From the NCBI GenBank assembly GCA_029239355.1, contig JAQZAZ010000006.1:62001-126000 (forward strand): a stretch of 64,000 nucleotides of DNA. The letters run 5' to 3'. Position numbers and translations under genes: made by a program. How positions within the stretch are numbered: the first letter of the stretch is position 1; every line of letters starts with the position of its first letter. The notes below the pieces were generated by a model. That model was not told the origin of the DNA and ran no database searches. It worked only from the letters and a program-made list of their open reading frames with translations. Positions 41,669-52,519 of this stretch are shown here, piece after piece. The stretch is from Sphingobacterium sp. Its GTDB lineage: Bacteria > Bacteroidota > Bacteroidia > Sphingobacteriales > Sphingobacteriaceae.

Positions 41669-44600
41669 TTATTTAAAATTCAACTCCAAGCCCATTGAAA
41701 TAGATTTCATGATAGGATAGCGCATACCGTTATTTACGCCAAGTTCTGGGTCCCAAAGTTTAAAATCACTTATCGTTAACAGATTATTACCTCGGATGAA
41801 TACCCTAAAATTACGGATAGAAAGATGATTCAGTAGTTTCGGAGGTAGACTGTACCCTACCTCGACATTGCGGAGTCGAAGAAAACTCATATCGCGAAGC
41901 CACCAGGTAGACGCCAGATTATTGTTTGCACTCTGATAATCCGAAAGTCGCGGATAGAAAACATCCTGTCTTGGATCATTCATTGTCCATCTATCCGAAA
42001 CATTGCTAAACATATTGCCCATAGCACCGTTTGCACTTCCAGGAATGAAATTAGCACCCCCTATAATTCGATAAGTACGAGATACCCCCTGGAAAAACAA
42101 TCCGAAATCAACGGCTTTATAGCGTAGATTGGATCCAAAACCAAATACTACCTGTGGATCTTCGGTCCCCCCGATTGCTGTTCTATCTAACGCATCGACT
42201 ACACCGTCGGCATTTAGATCACGGTATCTGATATCTCCCGGCCGCACTGGACCAAATGTATGCCGTGGGATACCAGCCCGAAGAGTACCATTAGCGATAT
42301 CCGAAAAATCTGCATCAGTGAAAAGCCCTTCATCGATAAAACCAAAAAGTTGTCCAATTGGTTTACCTGTTGAAGAACGTGAAGTACCCATGACTGCACT
42401 CGGTTCATCTTGTTCCAATATTTTGTTGACCGCATATGTAAACGTACTGCGTACAGAAAGAAACAAATTTGTATTCAGTTGTTTGTTCAATTCAAGCGAC
42501 ATATCTATACCTTTGTTGTTTACGCGACCAAAATTTGCCCAAGGAGCGTTGGTAAAACCACTCGAACCAGGGATAGAACGGCGCTGCATAAAAATATTTT
42601 TGCGATCTTCATTAAATAGATCAAACTGGAATTCTAAGGCTTTCCATAAACTGAGTTCAAGCCCGATATTAGACTTGGCGACCGTCTCCCACGTCAAGCC
42701 ACTATTACCCTGATCACCTTCCATACGACCGCTACGCTTAAAATCGTTATTCAATCCCCATGAATACCCAGCTGTCTCGTTTATGGTCGTGATATAGGCA
42801 AATCGACGGCCGTCCAGCTTATCATTACCGACAAGCCCATAAGATCCGCGCAATTTGATTTTAGAAAAAGTACTTTTCAGCTGTTCCATAAAGGGCTCTT
42901 CGGAAATATACCAACCCAGCGCAAAAGAAGGAAAGAAACCGTAGCGCTTACCTGGAGCAAAATTTTCTGATCCATTGTAACCGAAATTAAACTCAGCAAT
43001 GTATCTATTGCTATAGTTATAGGAAAATCTACCTGCTAGCCCTTGATTTCGATAAGGTAATAGATCGCCATTATCGTAGTTCCGCTGATTGTAGAGAAAC
43101 ATCCCTTCTACATTGTGGCCACCAAAGGACTGTGCATAATTAATGGCTCCCTCAAGATACATGCTCTTATCTCCCCAGTCTGAGTTTTTTTCATACCCCA
43201 GAAATTCCTGTCCATAACTGTCGATCACCAATTGCAATTTTCCATTTTCATCCCGACCGATAGCTGGATTGTAGTAATCAGGGCTTTTGCTTCTGACCAC
43301 AGAAGTATTCGAGTATCTATCGAACGAAAAAAGACTCCGTGCTTTAAGTCCTTTTAGCCAAAATGAAAGATCTTGCTCTACAGCAAACAATGATTCTATT
43401 TTACTCGCACTTATACGTTCATATCCGCGCTGTGTGGCCAAGGCCCAAGGATTTGTCCGCTGAGGAGTACGTGGTATTTCACCTGACGAGTAAATTGTAG
43501 GGTGTACATAAGGTGGAATAGTAAATGCTTCTTGAAATAATTCATCCACACTTTGAGGAGCCCTAGTTCTATCTTGGAGATAGCCCCCTATATTGAGGCG
43601 AAAGAGTGTCGTTGGGCTGACATTGATATCTACATTGGAGCGCACATTGTAACGATTTAACCGAGAAGACGAGTTCCATGCCTGTTTTTCGTCACGCTCA
43701 ATCAAACCACCCTCTCGATAATAAGACGTTACCAAAGAATAACGTAAGATATCTGACCCCCCGTTGACACTGACATTGGCCCGGGAATTGCCGGCCTGAT
43801 CCCGGAGTACAGCATCAAGCCAATTGACATCTGGATAGAGATCCGGATCAGTGTGGTTTCGGATATTATCTATCCTTTCTTTCGAATATAACCCCTGCTC
43901 ACCGCGTTCCTCCCGAATACTGTTCATAACTTCCAGATATTCTGCCGCACCTACAAATTTTGGCAGTTGTATTGGCGAAGTAATTCCCTGTTCAAAACGA
44001 GCAGAAACAATGGGCTTTCCTACTTTACCTCTTTTAGTATTAATTAAAATCACACCATTTGCACCTCGCACTCCATAAACAGCACTTGCTGCGGCATCTT
44101 TCAAGATGGAAAATGATTCGATTTCCTCCGGATCCATATTGTCAAGCGAACGCTCAACACCATCGACAAGAATCAATGGACTCCGGCTCCCTCCAAAAGT
44201 GCTTATCCCACGGATCCAAAAATTGGAATTGTCATATCCAGGTTCTCCGGAGCGCTGAACAGCAATAATACCAGCAAGCTGCCCCGCTAAGTTGTTACTC
44301 ATGGAACGAGATGTTCCAATCTGCAAACGCTTGGGTTCAATCGTTGTAATAGCACCTACTACTGATGCACGTCTTTGTGTACCAAAACCCACCACAACAA
44401 CCTCGTCCAACGCGCTAACACTATCGACGAGCACAATATTATACGCTCCATTAGCCTTAAGGGGAACGCGTTGACTAACATAGCCAACTAGACTAACAAT
44501 AAAATAGTTATCCCGGGGATCAAGCTTAAGTTCGAATTGGCCATTGTCATCTGTGGATGTGGTATACTTACCCAGACCAGCCGTAATAGTCGCGTTTGCC

Positions 44601-45019
44601 ATTGCCGTCTGTCGCTGGTTAATAACGCGTCCGGTTATTGTGCGCTCTTCCTGTGCTGTAGCTTGTTTGTTTACACGTTTCACAATAATGGTATTATCGT
44701 TTAACATATAGGAAACTTTTAAAGTCGAAAAGATCTTATCCAAAACATTCTTTATTGGTTGGTCCTTGAATGTCATCGATATCCGCTTGGAGTCGTCAAT
44801 GTCATTTGGCGAATAAATAAATTTTAAACCTGTCCTGTTATTTAGTTCTTTAAAGACTTGTTTGACCGGAAGATTATTAAAATCTATCGTTATATTTTTT
44901 TGGATGTCGAAAAGAGGGTTGGCCGAGCTAAATAGCCAGAAAAAACAGCCAAAAAAAAGGCAAAAAAATTTTCGCGCAAACTTATTTTGTTTGCGGGATG
45001 TCATAAGTAATTTATACAT
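41669..45019 (-). CDS. SusC/RagA family TonB-dependent receptor with N-terminal STN domain
   Basis: STN domain ITIDFNNLPVKQVFKELNNRTGLKFIY; carboxypeptidase-like domain; plug ALDEVVVVGFGTQRRASVVGAITT; LKDAAASAVYGVRGANGVILINTK. Confidence 0.96.
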   Translation of the reverse strand: MYKLLMTSRKQNKFARKFFCLFFGCFFWLFSSANPLFDIQKNITIDFNNLPVKQVFKELNNRTGLKFIYSPNDIDDSKRISMTFKDQPIKNVLDKIFSTLKVSYMLNDNTIIVKRVNKQATAQEERTITGRVINQRQTAMANATITAGLGKYTTSTDDNGQFELKLDPRDNYFIVSLVGYVSQRVPLKANGAYNIVLVDSVSALDEVVVVGFGTQRRASVVGAITTIEPKRLQIGTSRSMSNNLAGQLAGIIAVQRSGEPGYDNSNFWIRGISTFGGSRSPLILVDGVERSLDNMDPEEIESFSILKDAAASAVYGVRGANGVILINTKRGKVGKPIVSARFEQGITSPIQLPKFVGAAEYLEVMNSIREERGEQGLYSKERIDNIRNHTDPDLYPDVNWLDAVLRDQAGNSRANVSVNGGSDILRYSLVTSYYREGGLIERDEKQAWNSSSRLNRYNVRSNVDINVSPTTLFRLNIGGYLQDRTRAPQSVDELFQEAFTIPPYVHPTIYSSGEIPRTPQRTNPWALATQRGYERISASKIESLFAVEQDLSFWLKGLKARSLFSFDRYSNTSVVRSKSPDYYNPAIGRDENGKLQLVIDSYGQEFLGYEKNSDWGDKSMYLEGAINYAQSFGGHNVEGMFLYNQRNYDNGDLLPYRNQGLAGRFSYNYSNRYIAEFNFGYNGSENFAPGKRYGFFPSFALGWYISEEPFMEQLKSTFSKIKLRGSYGLVGNDKLDGRRFAYITTINETAGYSWGLNNDFKRSGRMEGDQGNSGLTWETVAKSNIGLELSLWKALEFQFDLFNEDRKNIFMQRRSIPGSSGFTNAPWANFGRVNNKGIDMSLELNKQLNTNLFLSVRSTFTYAVNKILEQDEPSAVMGTSRSSTGKPIGQLFGFIDEGLFTDADFSDIANGTLRAGIPRHTFGPVRPGDIRYRDLNADGVVDALDRTAIGGTEDPQVVFGFGSNLRYKAVDFGLFFQGVSRTYRIIGGANFIPGSANGAMGNMFSNVSDRWTMNDPRQDVFYPRLSDYQSANNNLASTWWLRDMSFLRLRNVEVGYSLPPKLLNHLSIRNFRVFIRGNNLLTISDFKLWDPELGVNNGMRYPIMKSISMGLELNFK

Positions 45020-45098
45020 TTGAAAATTGATTAATATTTGATCATTACCAAAGCCATTAAGGCACGATTAGGAATGTAGCAGCATTCCTAATTTTTTT

Positions 45099-46223
45099 TT
45101 ATGGATTTGCTGGTGTTACATATATATTTCCTTTCTTTTCTAAATAATTTATATTATTGGTCATTTTAATCATGTTTAAGGTTTCTCTGATATCTTCGTA
45201 CCTATTGATCATCCCTGTTATTGGAAGATTTGCAATAGCTGGATCAATAGAGATTTTAGTTCCATACCATTGCTCAAATTCGAGCACAACATCCCCAAGT
45301 TTCTCGCTATCAAAACAGAATAGGCCCTTTCGCCATGCATACGCTTTTTCGATGTTGTTGGATTGAATCAATAAGATCTTCGATTTGTCTCTTTCTAAGA
45401 ATGCCTGTTGCCCGGGTTTTATAAGCACCTGTGTTCCATAACGGTTGTGTGTAAGTTGGATGCTTCCTTCTGTCAATAGTACATTTTCTTCGAAATTGCC
45501 GGATGTGCTTACATTGAATTTGGTCCCTAGGACTTTAATGGTCTGTAATGCGGAATGAACTAAAAAAGGAGTCCTTTTTCCTGCGGAATATTTTTTATGT
45601 ACATCAAAGAAAACCTCGCCGGTGATTCGTACAGCACGATTGTTTTTATTAAAATCCGGATCAAGCTCTATCGTTGCCAAATAATTAAGCCAGACTTGTG
45701 TACTATCGTCCAATAATACAGAAAAGACACTGCGCGAAGGGTTTTCGATACGTAGTTTTCCCGTATGTTCTATATTGGCAAGAGAGCCAAGCGCTAGAAC
45801 TTTTTCATTGTTGATAGTCGTATAACGGCTTCCCTTTGGCAATGTGACTAGTAGATCATAACGTTTTTGTTTTCCAATCAATAATGATGGGTTTTTCGTA
45901 CTGACTTGTTGAAGCTCGTTTTTTGTATGAGAGCTATCCATGATTTGATAAGAAATAAATAAGCTTACAAGGATAATTATACTCGCCGCTGCATACCAGG
46001 CTTTATGCATGCGTAATATAGTGTGTTTTTTTACGCGTTTTTGAACTCCAGCTTTAATTTCCTGTCCAATACGGTCCGTATCTGTTGGGGACTCCCCTGT
46101 TTTGTCCATTGCATCATAGAGATATTCGACAAATTCTTGCTCCTTCGGATTGATATTTCCCGAAATGTATCGATCAAGAAGATCTTTTAAAATTGTGCGA
46201 ACATGATGTTTTCTTTCAGACAT
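45099..46223 (-). CDS. FecR family anti-sigma factor
   Basis: TTINNEKVLALGSLANIEHTGKLRIENPSRSVFSVLLDDSTQVWLNYLATIELDPDFNKNNRAVRITGEVFFDV; one TM. Confidence 0.94.
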   Translation of the reverse strand: MSERKHHVRTILKDLLDRYISGNINPKEQEFVEYLYDAMDKTGESPTDTDRIGQEIKAGVQKRVKKHTILRMHKAWYAAASIIILVSLFISYQIMDSSHTKNELQQVSTKNPSLLIGKQKRYDLLVTLPKGSRYTTINNEKVLALGSLANIEHTGKLRIENPSRSVFSVLLDDSTQVWLNYLATIELDPDFNKNNRAVRITGEVFFDVHKKYSAGKRTPFLVHSALQTIKVLGTKFNVSTSGNFEENVLLTEGSIQLTHNRYGTQVLIKPGQQAFLERDKSKILLIQSNNIEKAYAWRKGLFCFDSEKLGDVVLEFEQWYGTKISIDPAIANLPITGMINRYEDIRETLNMIKMTNNINYLEKKGNIYVTPANP

Positions 46224-46289
46224 ATAAAGATGGTTTATATTGGTTCCTTTCTATATGTCGTTGTAACTGCTAAAAACTCCCAAAAAAAA

Positions 46290-46841
46290 TTAAAAAAACA
46301 TAAAAAGAATTTTTTGGATAAGATGCTTTAGCGTATTGGTGGTATTGAGCAATTGGTTTTGGACAGTTTTAGTAGATATCCCTAATAATTTCGCGATTTC
46401 CTTTACGGTTTTATCTTCATCATAATGTAATAGGAATATAGCCCTACGCTTTTGGGGCATGCGCGCAATCCACGTGTTGAGCATTAATTCAAGTTCTGCC
46501 TGCCTATATCTTTCATCAGCAGTTGACCCGTCACTCAGCTCTTCTACCAAAGTTTCCAGTTGGTCAAAGTACTTCTTTTCCTTTCTAAACTTGTCAATCA
46601 CCTTAAAACGGACTGCTTGACATAGGTAATGATCGACATCTGAGATCACTTTCCGATCACGTTTCTCCCATAAATCAATATAAAGATCCTGAATAATTTC
46701 TTTTGCTGTTCCTTCATCTTTCAACCGACGAAAGGCAAGTTCATACAATTTCTTCCAAGTCCGATGATAAAGTTCGTCGAATGCATCTTCATTCGATTCT
46801 TTCACCAGAAGAAAAAGATCCTCAAGACTTGTATTGCCCAT
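46290..46841 (-). CDS. ECF RNA polymerase sigma-70 factor
   Basis: DAFDELYHRTWKKLYELAFRRL, IIQDLYIDLWEKR, KTVKEIAKLLGISTKTVQNQL. Confidence 0.95.
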   Translation of the reverse strand: MGNTSLEDLFLLVKESNEDAFDELYHRTWKKLYELAFRRLKDEGTAKEIIQDLYIDLWEKRDRKVISDVDHYLCQAVRFKVIDKFRKEKKYFDQLETLVEELSDGSTADERYRQAELELMLNTWIARMPQKRRAIFLLHYDEDKTVKEIAKLLGISTKTVQNQLLNTTNTLKHLIQKILFMFF

Positions 46842-47172
46842 AACCGAAGATTTATATTGTTATGATATATATTGGTTTAAAATTGATAGATGCAATATAT
46901 AAAATCTAGATGGAAGTTCCTATAAGCACTATGCTTACGGCAATTCGAAACTAAGCAAACCACCGGCTTAGAAATCTCGATTGAAGTAGGTACCCATACA
47001 ACAGTATTCTATATTGAAAAATATAAGTTGTGCATTTTCGTCCATCATAGATACTAATCCTCCGAAAAACTCAGGGACTAAAAATTTAGCAGAAATTGTT
47101 TTTTAGATAGGCTAAAACATGTGCTAGTTAATTTAGGTGCTCCATTCGCGGATGGAGCACCTGTACGATTAG

Positions 47173-48225
47173 TTAACGTTTCTTTATTTTCTTAGCCTCT
47201 TCAGAAATTTTCGCAAAAGACTTGTCTCTTCTGCGTTTTTCATGTTCAGAAGCAGAAAAATACCAGGATTCTTTTCGCAACTTAAGATAACTATGATAGA
47301 CATCTTCAGCTAGAAGACCGTTGTTTACAGCTTCGATAACAGCACAATCCGGTTCATTAACATGTGTACAATTTTCAAAACGGCAGGATGCTACCAAATC
47401 GGACATATCATATATCTGTGCTAAGGTCTCCGGATTGTCTGAAGCTAAACCAAATTCTCTAACCCCTGGTGTATCTATTAAAATCCCATTATCTCTCATC
47501 AGTATCATCTCCCGTCGGGTGGAGGTATGTCGCCCTTTGCCAGAAGATTTGCTTATCTCAGACGTTGAAAATACCGTTCGTTCACATAGCGCATTGATCA
47601 AAGAACTTTTGCCAACACCTGATGATCCCACGAGCACGACAGTTTCGCCCTTTTTAATTGATTCATGTACCGGAAGGATAGTTTCAGGTAAAAGTATACT
47701 TGTGAAAAATATTGGTATTTGCTGCTCAATATGTTTGAGCGCCCCATCTATTTGCTGGCGATTAAATATCAAATCAGATTTGGTTAGAATCAATACTGGT
47801 TGAATATTTTCTTCTAAAATCTGAACCATAAAACGTTCTATTCGACGAACATTGAAGTTGGCATCGAGGCTTTGTACAATAAATGCTTTGTCAACATGGG
47901 ATGCGATAGCTTGTCGCTCGGATTCCGCACCGCTCCTTCTTCGAAATAAGGTATGTTTACGTGCTAAAATATCTATAATTATAGCTTTATTGTCCTCAAA
48001 AGGTTGGAAGATAATCCAATCGCCAACACATGGAAGCTCGAAGGAAGACTTCCCGTACAGCACATTGCCTGCCAGCTCACACAAAAGTCGGCCACTTTCG
48101 GCAATGACTTCATAATTGGTCTTGTTTACTGCAGCAACACGGCCATGAAAAAGATTTTTATATTGTGAGCTTTCTTTAAGTCGGAACAGATTGTCGTTCC
48201 AACCATATAATGATAAGTTATTCAC
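47173..48225 (-). CDS. rsgA: Ribosome small subunit-dependent GTPase A
   Basis: VLVGSSGVGKSSLINAL, GKGRHTSTRREM, LIDTPGVREFGL (circularly permuted GTPase), CRFENCTHVNEPDCAV zinc motif. Confidence 0.96.
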   Translation of the reverse strand: MNNLSLYGWNDNLFRLKESSQYKNLFHGRVAAVNKTNYEVIAESGRLLCELAGNVLYGKSSFELPCVGDWIIFQPFEDNKAIIIDILARKHTLFRRRSGAESERQAIASHVDKAFIVQSLDANFNVRRIERFMVQILEENIQPVLILTKSDLIFNRQQIDGALKHIEQQIPIFFTSILLPETILPVHESIKKGETVVLVGSSGVGKSSLINALCERTVFSTSEISKSSGKGRHTSTRREMILMRDNGILIDTPGVREFGLASDNPETLAQIYDMSDLVASCRFENCTHVNEPDCAVIEAVNNGLLAEDVYHSYLKLRKESWYFSASEHEKRRRDKSFAKISEEAKKIKKR

Positions 48226-48813
48226 TACTTAATAATTTAAAATGATGAAATAAATTGATTAAATCCTTTGTAATCGAATGACTTGTGGCATAAAAATCCC
48301 CTTTGATAATGTGATAACTACCAAACCTAAGATTTAAGGAACAGGTCACCCGGCATTAGGCAATCATTCCAATCGTTAAACTATAATATGTGAATAGTTT
48401 CTTTTGCATAGGCTATAAAGATAAATAATAATTTTAATATTCTCCTGCTTACAGCTTACATACGCATAGTTTAGTAAGATTCCTTAACTTTACTTTCTTT
48501 ATCATAATAGCCGATCTTCATAAGAATACCATAATTGATAACCTCAAATTTATCCTTCATATTGGTGATACTTACCTATTTAATAATGAAATTAATTATC
48601 GAACTGTAAATTCATATACTCTACCTTTTTCTGTGATAATAGCATAAAGTGAGGTCTTGGGAACATTCAATCTTCCTTTTTGGATTTTTATCAACGGCTT
48701 TTTTAAATTCTACTATTTATTGCTTTTGTCCTATATAATAAGATTTTATCCTGAGCGAATGGGTAAACCATATGCAACGCGCGATGAAACAGTTGATAAT
48801 TTTTTCAAATATC

Positions 48814-49818
48814 TTAGTTAATTAGGTTTATATTTTGTAAAAAACTGTCTATGTGATCAACACAGCTATCTACCCAGGGATGAAAAAGCCAAAATGGGTG
48901 TACTTGCACATCAATGGTATGCACTTCATATGCTATTCTCCAGTGTTTCAGCATTCCAACAAGCTCATTTTGCCCTGCATGAAACCTTGGAAATCCGCTA
49001 TTGATAAAAAGCATGGGGATACGTTTATCCGCTCTAGCCCAGAAGATTGGCGAAGCTTCTTTCCAAATTAACGGTTTTTCGGTAAAACTTCCACCGAGCC
49101 AAAAGACATCCGGAGAATCGCTTTTACGGGTTAAATTTAGTGACATGGGGGCCATAAAATCAACGACACCGTCCAGATTTACAATGGCTCTAACGCGCGT
49201 ATTATACTCTGCATTATGCGCAGGTTCAAAACGCTCAACATCGGCGGTTAAACCAACCAGGCTCGCTAATTGTCCTCCAGCAGAGCTCCCGGCTATGACA
49301 AGACGGCTGCTATCAATGCCAAATTGATCGGCGTGCTCTTTTATCCATAATATAGCAGATTTAATATTGATCACTGCCTGCGGATATTTAGCTTCTAACG
49401 ACAATTGATATTCTATCGGAATACATACATAACCTTTACGCGCCAATAATTGGGAAATCGGGATATCCATTTCTTTATTTCCTGAGCGCCAGCCGCCACC
49501 GTGTATCCACAAAATAGCGGTTCGCTTTTCTTTATCGCTGGGTCTAATAATGTCCAAATGCAAATCCCTGGCCCCATATGCTGTAGCTGGCAAATGTGCA
49601 TACACGAGGTTCCGCCATTCTACCAACCCTCTCGAATTATCAACTGCAGGTTTTATGTAGGGATGCTCCTTTTTTATTTGACGCCATACACGCAAGGTAT
49701 TATATGTTGTATCTTTTGGAATCAACTTTTCTTGCGCCTGCACAGGACATCTCGATAATAAGAAACAGATTATGCAACTGCTGGTTAATACGATCGCCAG
49801 ACTATCTTTCCATTTCAT
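48814..49818 (-). CDS. Secreted alpha/beta hydrolase (acetylesterase/BD-FAE-like)
   Basis: TAILWIHGGGWRSGNKEM, LVIAGSSAGGQLASL; start overlaps end of pectinesterase gene. Confidence 0.88.
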   Translation of the reverse strand: MKWKDSLAIVLTSSCIICFLLSRCPVQAQEKLIPKDTTYNTLRVWRQIKKEHPYIKPAVDNSRGLVEWRNLVYAHLPATAYGARDLHLDIIRPSDKEKRTAILWIHGGGWRSGNKEMDIPISQLLARKGYVCIPIEYQLSLEAKYPQAVINIKSAILWIKEHADQFGIDSSRLVIAGSSAGGQLASLVGLTADVERFEPAHNAEYNTRVRAIVNLDGVVDFMAPMSLNLTRKSDSPDVFWLGGSFTEKPLIWKEASPIFWARADKRIPMLFINSGFPRFHAGQNELVGMLKHWRIAYEVHTIDVQVHPFWLFHPWVDSCVDHIDSFLQNINLIN

Positions 49819-50842
49819 TGAGCATCTTTTTAATGTTCCAATCTCCCATTACCTTTTCTAACTCATACACACCGCGTTTAGCAGCAGATAGCTGGTGCGA
49901 CCAAGCTGTTCGCTTCGAAAGATCTTTAGCTCCACCGCCCCTAGAGCCCAGTTCGGCATAAAAAACGGTTTTTTCTTTCTGAGGGAACAATTTGTCCCCC
50001 TTCCATTCATTCCAACCTTCTGGCACGATATGCTCCCCTAAATAACAGTCTATTAAAACAGTCCGGGCATAGGGACGCCAAGGCCTTCCCAAAAATACTT
50101 TACTGACAGACGTATCTGATCTCAAAAAATCACACTGATGAAAGACATATCCATAAGCTTGTCCAATCGGCGTAGCTGCGGCTGTGACGTAGGAATTTCC
50201 TAAAGAGATCATCTTGCAATTTGCAAAAAATGATGTCCCAGGACCAAAAATAAAATCTGTAGTTCCACTGATACAACAATTGGAGAAATAACTTCTACTA
50301 TTTCCTTTCCCAAGGTATAATGTATCCTGAAATCCCAATAAAAGACAATTTACAACGGCGATACAATCACCTTCCAGATGAAGGGCTACAGCTTGGCCTA
50401 CAGGTCCGGCTGCATTTTCGATACTGATATTTTTTATTAAAACGCCACTGGCCCTTACCAATAATGTATAACTACTGAATGTGCCCAATTTGGTCTGTCC
50501 TGTCTCATCCGGACATTCTGTTATCTTACCCGCATAGTCATCGAATACAATTTTCGTTTCCATAGCGTCTTCTCCAACAAGTTGAAGATTTTCCAAATAG
50601 GCTGGAATTACTATCTTTTCGCGATAAACGCCTTTTTTTACCAAAATCCGGACGGAATGATCACCACGGAAAGCGCGCACCGTATTGATTGCTGCTTGTA
50701 TACTTTTAAAATCTCCATTTCCTTGTTTATCTACCGTAATCACTTCCGTTGGCGCGCACCTTACCTGCCCGCTGCACAGCAACAGCAGTGAAAAAATTAA
50801 ACATAAATAAAGTAGTTCTTTTATCGCAATACGTTTATCCAT
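49802..50842 (-). CDS. Pectinesterase (CE8)
   Basis: VDKQGNGDFKSIQAAI, GFQDTLYLGKGNSRSYFSNCCISGTTDFIFGPG, FLGRPWRPYARTVLIDC. Confidence 0.95.
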   Translation of the reverse strand: MDKRIAIKELLYLCLIFSLLLLCSGQVRCAPTEVITVDKQGNGDFKSIQAAINTVRAFRGDHSVRILVKKGVYREKIVIPAYLENLQLVGEDAMETKIVFDDYAGKITECPDETGQTKLGTFSSYTLLVRASGVLIKNISIENAAGPVGQAVALHLEGDCIAVVNCLLLGFQDTLYLGKGNSRSYFSNCCISGTTDFIFGPGTSFFANCKMISLGNSYVTAAATPIGQAYGYVFHQCDFLRSDTSVSKVFLGRPWRPYARTVLIDCYLGEHIVPEGWNEWKGDKLFPQKEKTVFYAELGSRGGGAKDLSKRTAWSHQLSAAKRGVYELEKVMGDWNIKKMLNEMER

Positions 50843-50872
50843 CCCTTTGTTGTTGATTATTTTTTATTGTAT

Positions 50873-52519
50873 TTATTTGCTTATTCGAAACCAATCTACC
50901 TCCGCATACCCACTGTCGTTAATCTGTTTATCCCGACTAGCATACAAGCCAAGAGTTGCACCTATCCATTTCCCGGGTTTAGCTCGGAAAGCTCTTTCTA
51001 CCTCCAAATACTTTTTTCCATCAGTACTATACGACCAGCTACAATTATGTCCATCTTTGACCTGTACACGCAGGTAAACAAAATCATCTGGCAAATCAGT
51101 CAACAGACGTGTGCTTTCTTCGTTTCCGGCATAAGATTTCATACAACTTCCATAATATAGATGAAATACTCCATTATCTCTACGAATAAAAAGTTGGCTA
51201 TAATCCTCGCCCACAACTACAAAACCTGCTTTTTCTGCTAAATCTTTTTCATTTGGTCGTAGCCGAATCTTAGCCGTCGCAACGAAATTATCAGCAGGAA
51301 ATTTTTGTGTCAGAATATTTGGCAGAGCCATTAGATTTTTGCTCCCATGAGGAATCTGCTGACTATAGAGACGCAGGCTTCCTTTTTGTGACGGCATTAA
51401 CCAATTACCGTCAGGATTAGCCTGCCATTGCCATTGTAGACCCAATTTAGGCGTGTCAAATTCGTCTGACTCCTGTGGATTTACTTGTGGGAATAGTTGC
51501 TTGCCAACATTTGGCTTTGTATAGGTCATAACCGGTGTACCTATGCCATCTCCATCTTTGTCTTCTCCTATGACAGGCCAATCTGCTCTCCATACCATGG
51601 GTTGCAAATGCACAACACGCCCCATGGCATCCTTGTCCTGAAAATGAAAAAACCAGTCTTCGCCACTAGGGGTATCCACCCAGGCGCCCTGGTGAGGGCC
51701 ATTTACCGTTGAGTTGTTCTGCGCCATCACAATCTTACGCTCATAAGGTCCATATATATTTTTTGACCTTAGGATAAGTTGCCAGCCTGTTGCTACACCG
51801 CCTGCTGGAGCAAACAAATAATAATACCCATTTCGCTTATAAACTTTCGGCCCCTCTATGGTTGGATCCAGCTCGTGTCCATCATAGACTATTGTGCCCC
51901 TGTCCAATACACTTGTTCCCTCGGTGTTCATCTGAGCGATTCCAATCACACTCTTCAAGCCCGCTCGGCTGCCCGCGTAGGCATAAGCTAAATAGGATTT
52001 GCCATCTTCGTCCCAAAATGGACAGGGATCAATTAACCCTTTTCCTTCAAAAACCAAACTTGGCTTGGACCATGCCCCTCGAATATCTTTCGTCTTAATC
52101 TGGTAAATGCCAAAATCTGGATCGGGGTAATAGATATGAAACTCATCATTGTGGTAACGTATCGACGGCGCCCATACTCCCCCACCATGCTGTACTTGAT
52201 TAAATACCGATTCAGGGACCTGCCGCTTTAGAGCATGTCCGATTATTGTCCAGTTAACCATATCTTTTGAATGAAGAATAGGCAATCCAGGACTATGGTT
52301 GAAGCTAGAGGCAATCATGTAATAATCCTCTCCGACACGTATAGCATCTGGATCAGAATAATCCGCATTTATTATAGGATTTTTAAACTTTCCATTACCC
52401 AAATCGGGATTCCAGACCTGGGAGTTATAGTATTGTCCAAATGTAAAAGAAACTGAACTCAACGTGAGGTAGCCTAATAAAGCTGTACATTTCCATCTAT
52501 TTTTCCAAATGTCTACCAT
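50873..52519 (-). CDS. Glycoside hydrolase family 43 protein (arabinofuranosidase/xylosidase-like)
   Basis: NPIINADYSDPDAIRVGEDYYMIASSF, GGGVWAPSIRYHNDEFHIYY, ELDPTIEGPKVYKRNGYYYLFAPAGG; C-terminal beta-sandwich. Confidence 0.93.
   Translation of the reverse strand: MVDIWKNRWKCTALLGYLTLSSVSFTFGQYYNSQVWNPDLGNGKFKNPIINADYSDPDAIRVGEDYYMIASSFNHSPGLPILHSKDMVNWTIIGHALKRQVPESVFNQVQHGGGVWAPSIRYHNDEFHIYYPDPDFGIYQIKTKDIRGAWSKPSLVFEGKGLIDPCPFWDEDGKSYLAYAYAGSRAGLKSVIGIAQMNTEGTSVLDRGTIVYDGHELDPTIEGPKVYKRNGYYYLFAPAGGVATGWQLILRSKNIYGPYERKIVMAQNNSTVNGPHQGAWVDTPSGEDWFFHFQDKDAMGRVVHLQPMVWRADWPVIGEDKDGDGIGTPVMTYTKPNVGKQLFPQVNPQESDEFDTPKLGLQWQWQANPDGNWLMPSQKGSLRLYSQQIPHGSKNLMALPNILTQKFPADNFVATAKIRLRPNEKDLAEKAGFVVVGEDYSQLFIRRDNGVFHLYYGSCMKSYAGNEESTRLLTDLPDDFVYLRVQVKDGHNCSWSYSTDGKKYLEVERAFRAKPGKWIGATLGLYASRDKQINDSGYAEVDWFRISK

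Noticed and set aside
42129-42713. 194-aa plus-strand ORF inside the susC gene
   Set aside because: Antisense to a highly confident SusC coding region; composition reflects the overlapping gene.
47135-47162. AGGTGCTCCAT/ATGGAGCACCT hairpin after rsgA as a definite intrinsic terminator
   Set aside because: Perfect 11-bp arms, but no U-tract on the sense strand, so a terminator call is not secure.
47321-47803. 160-aa plus-strand ORF inside rsgA
   Set aside because: Antisense shadow of rsgA.
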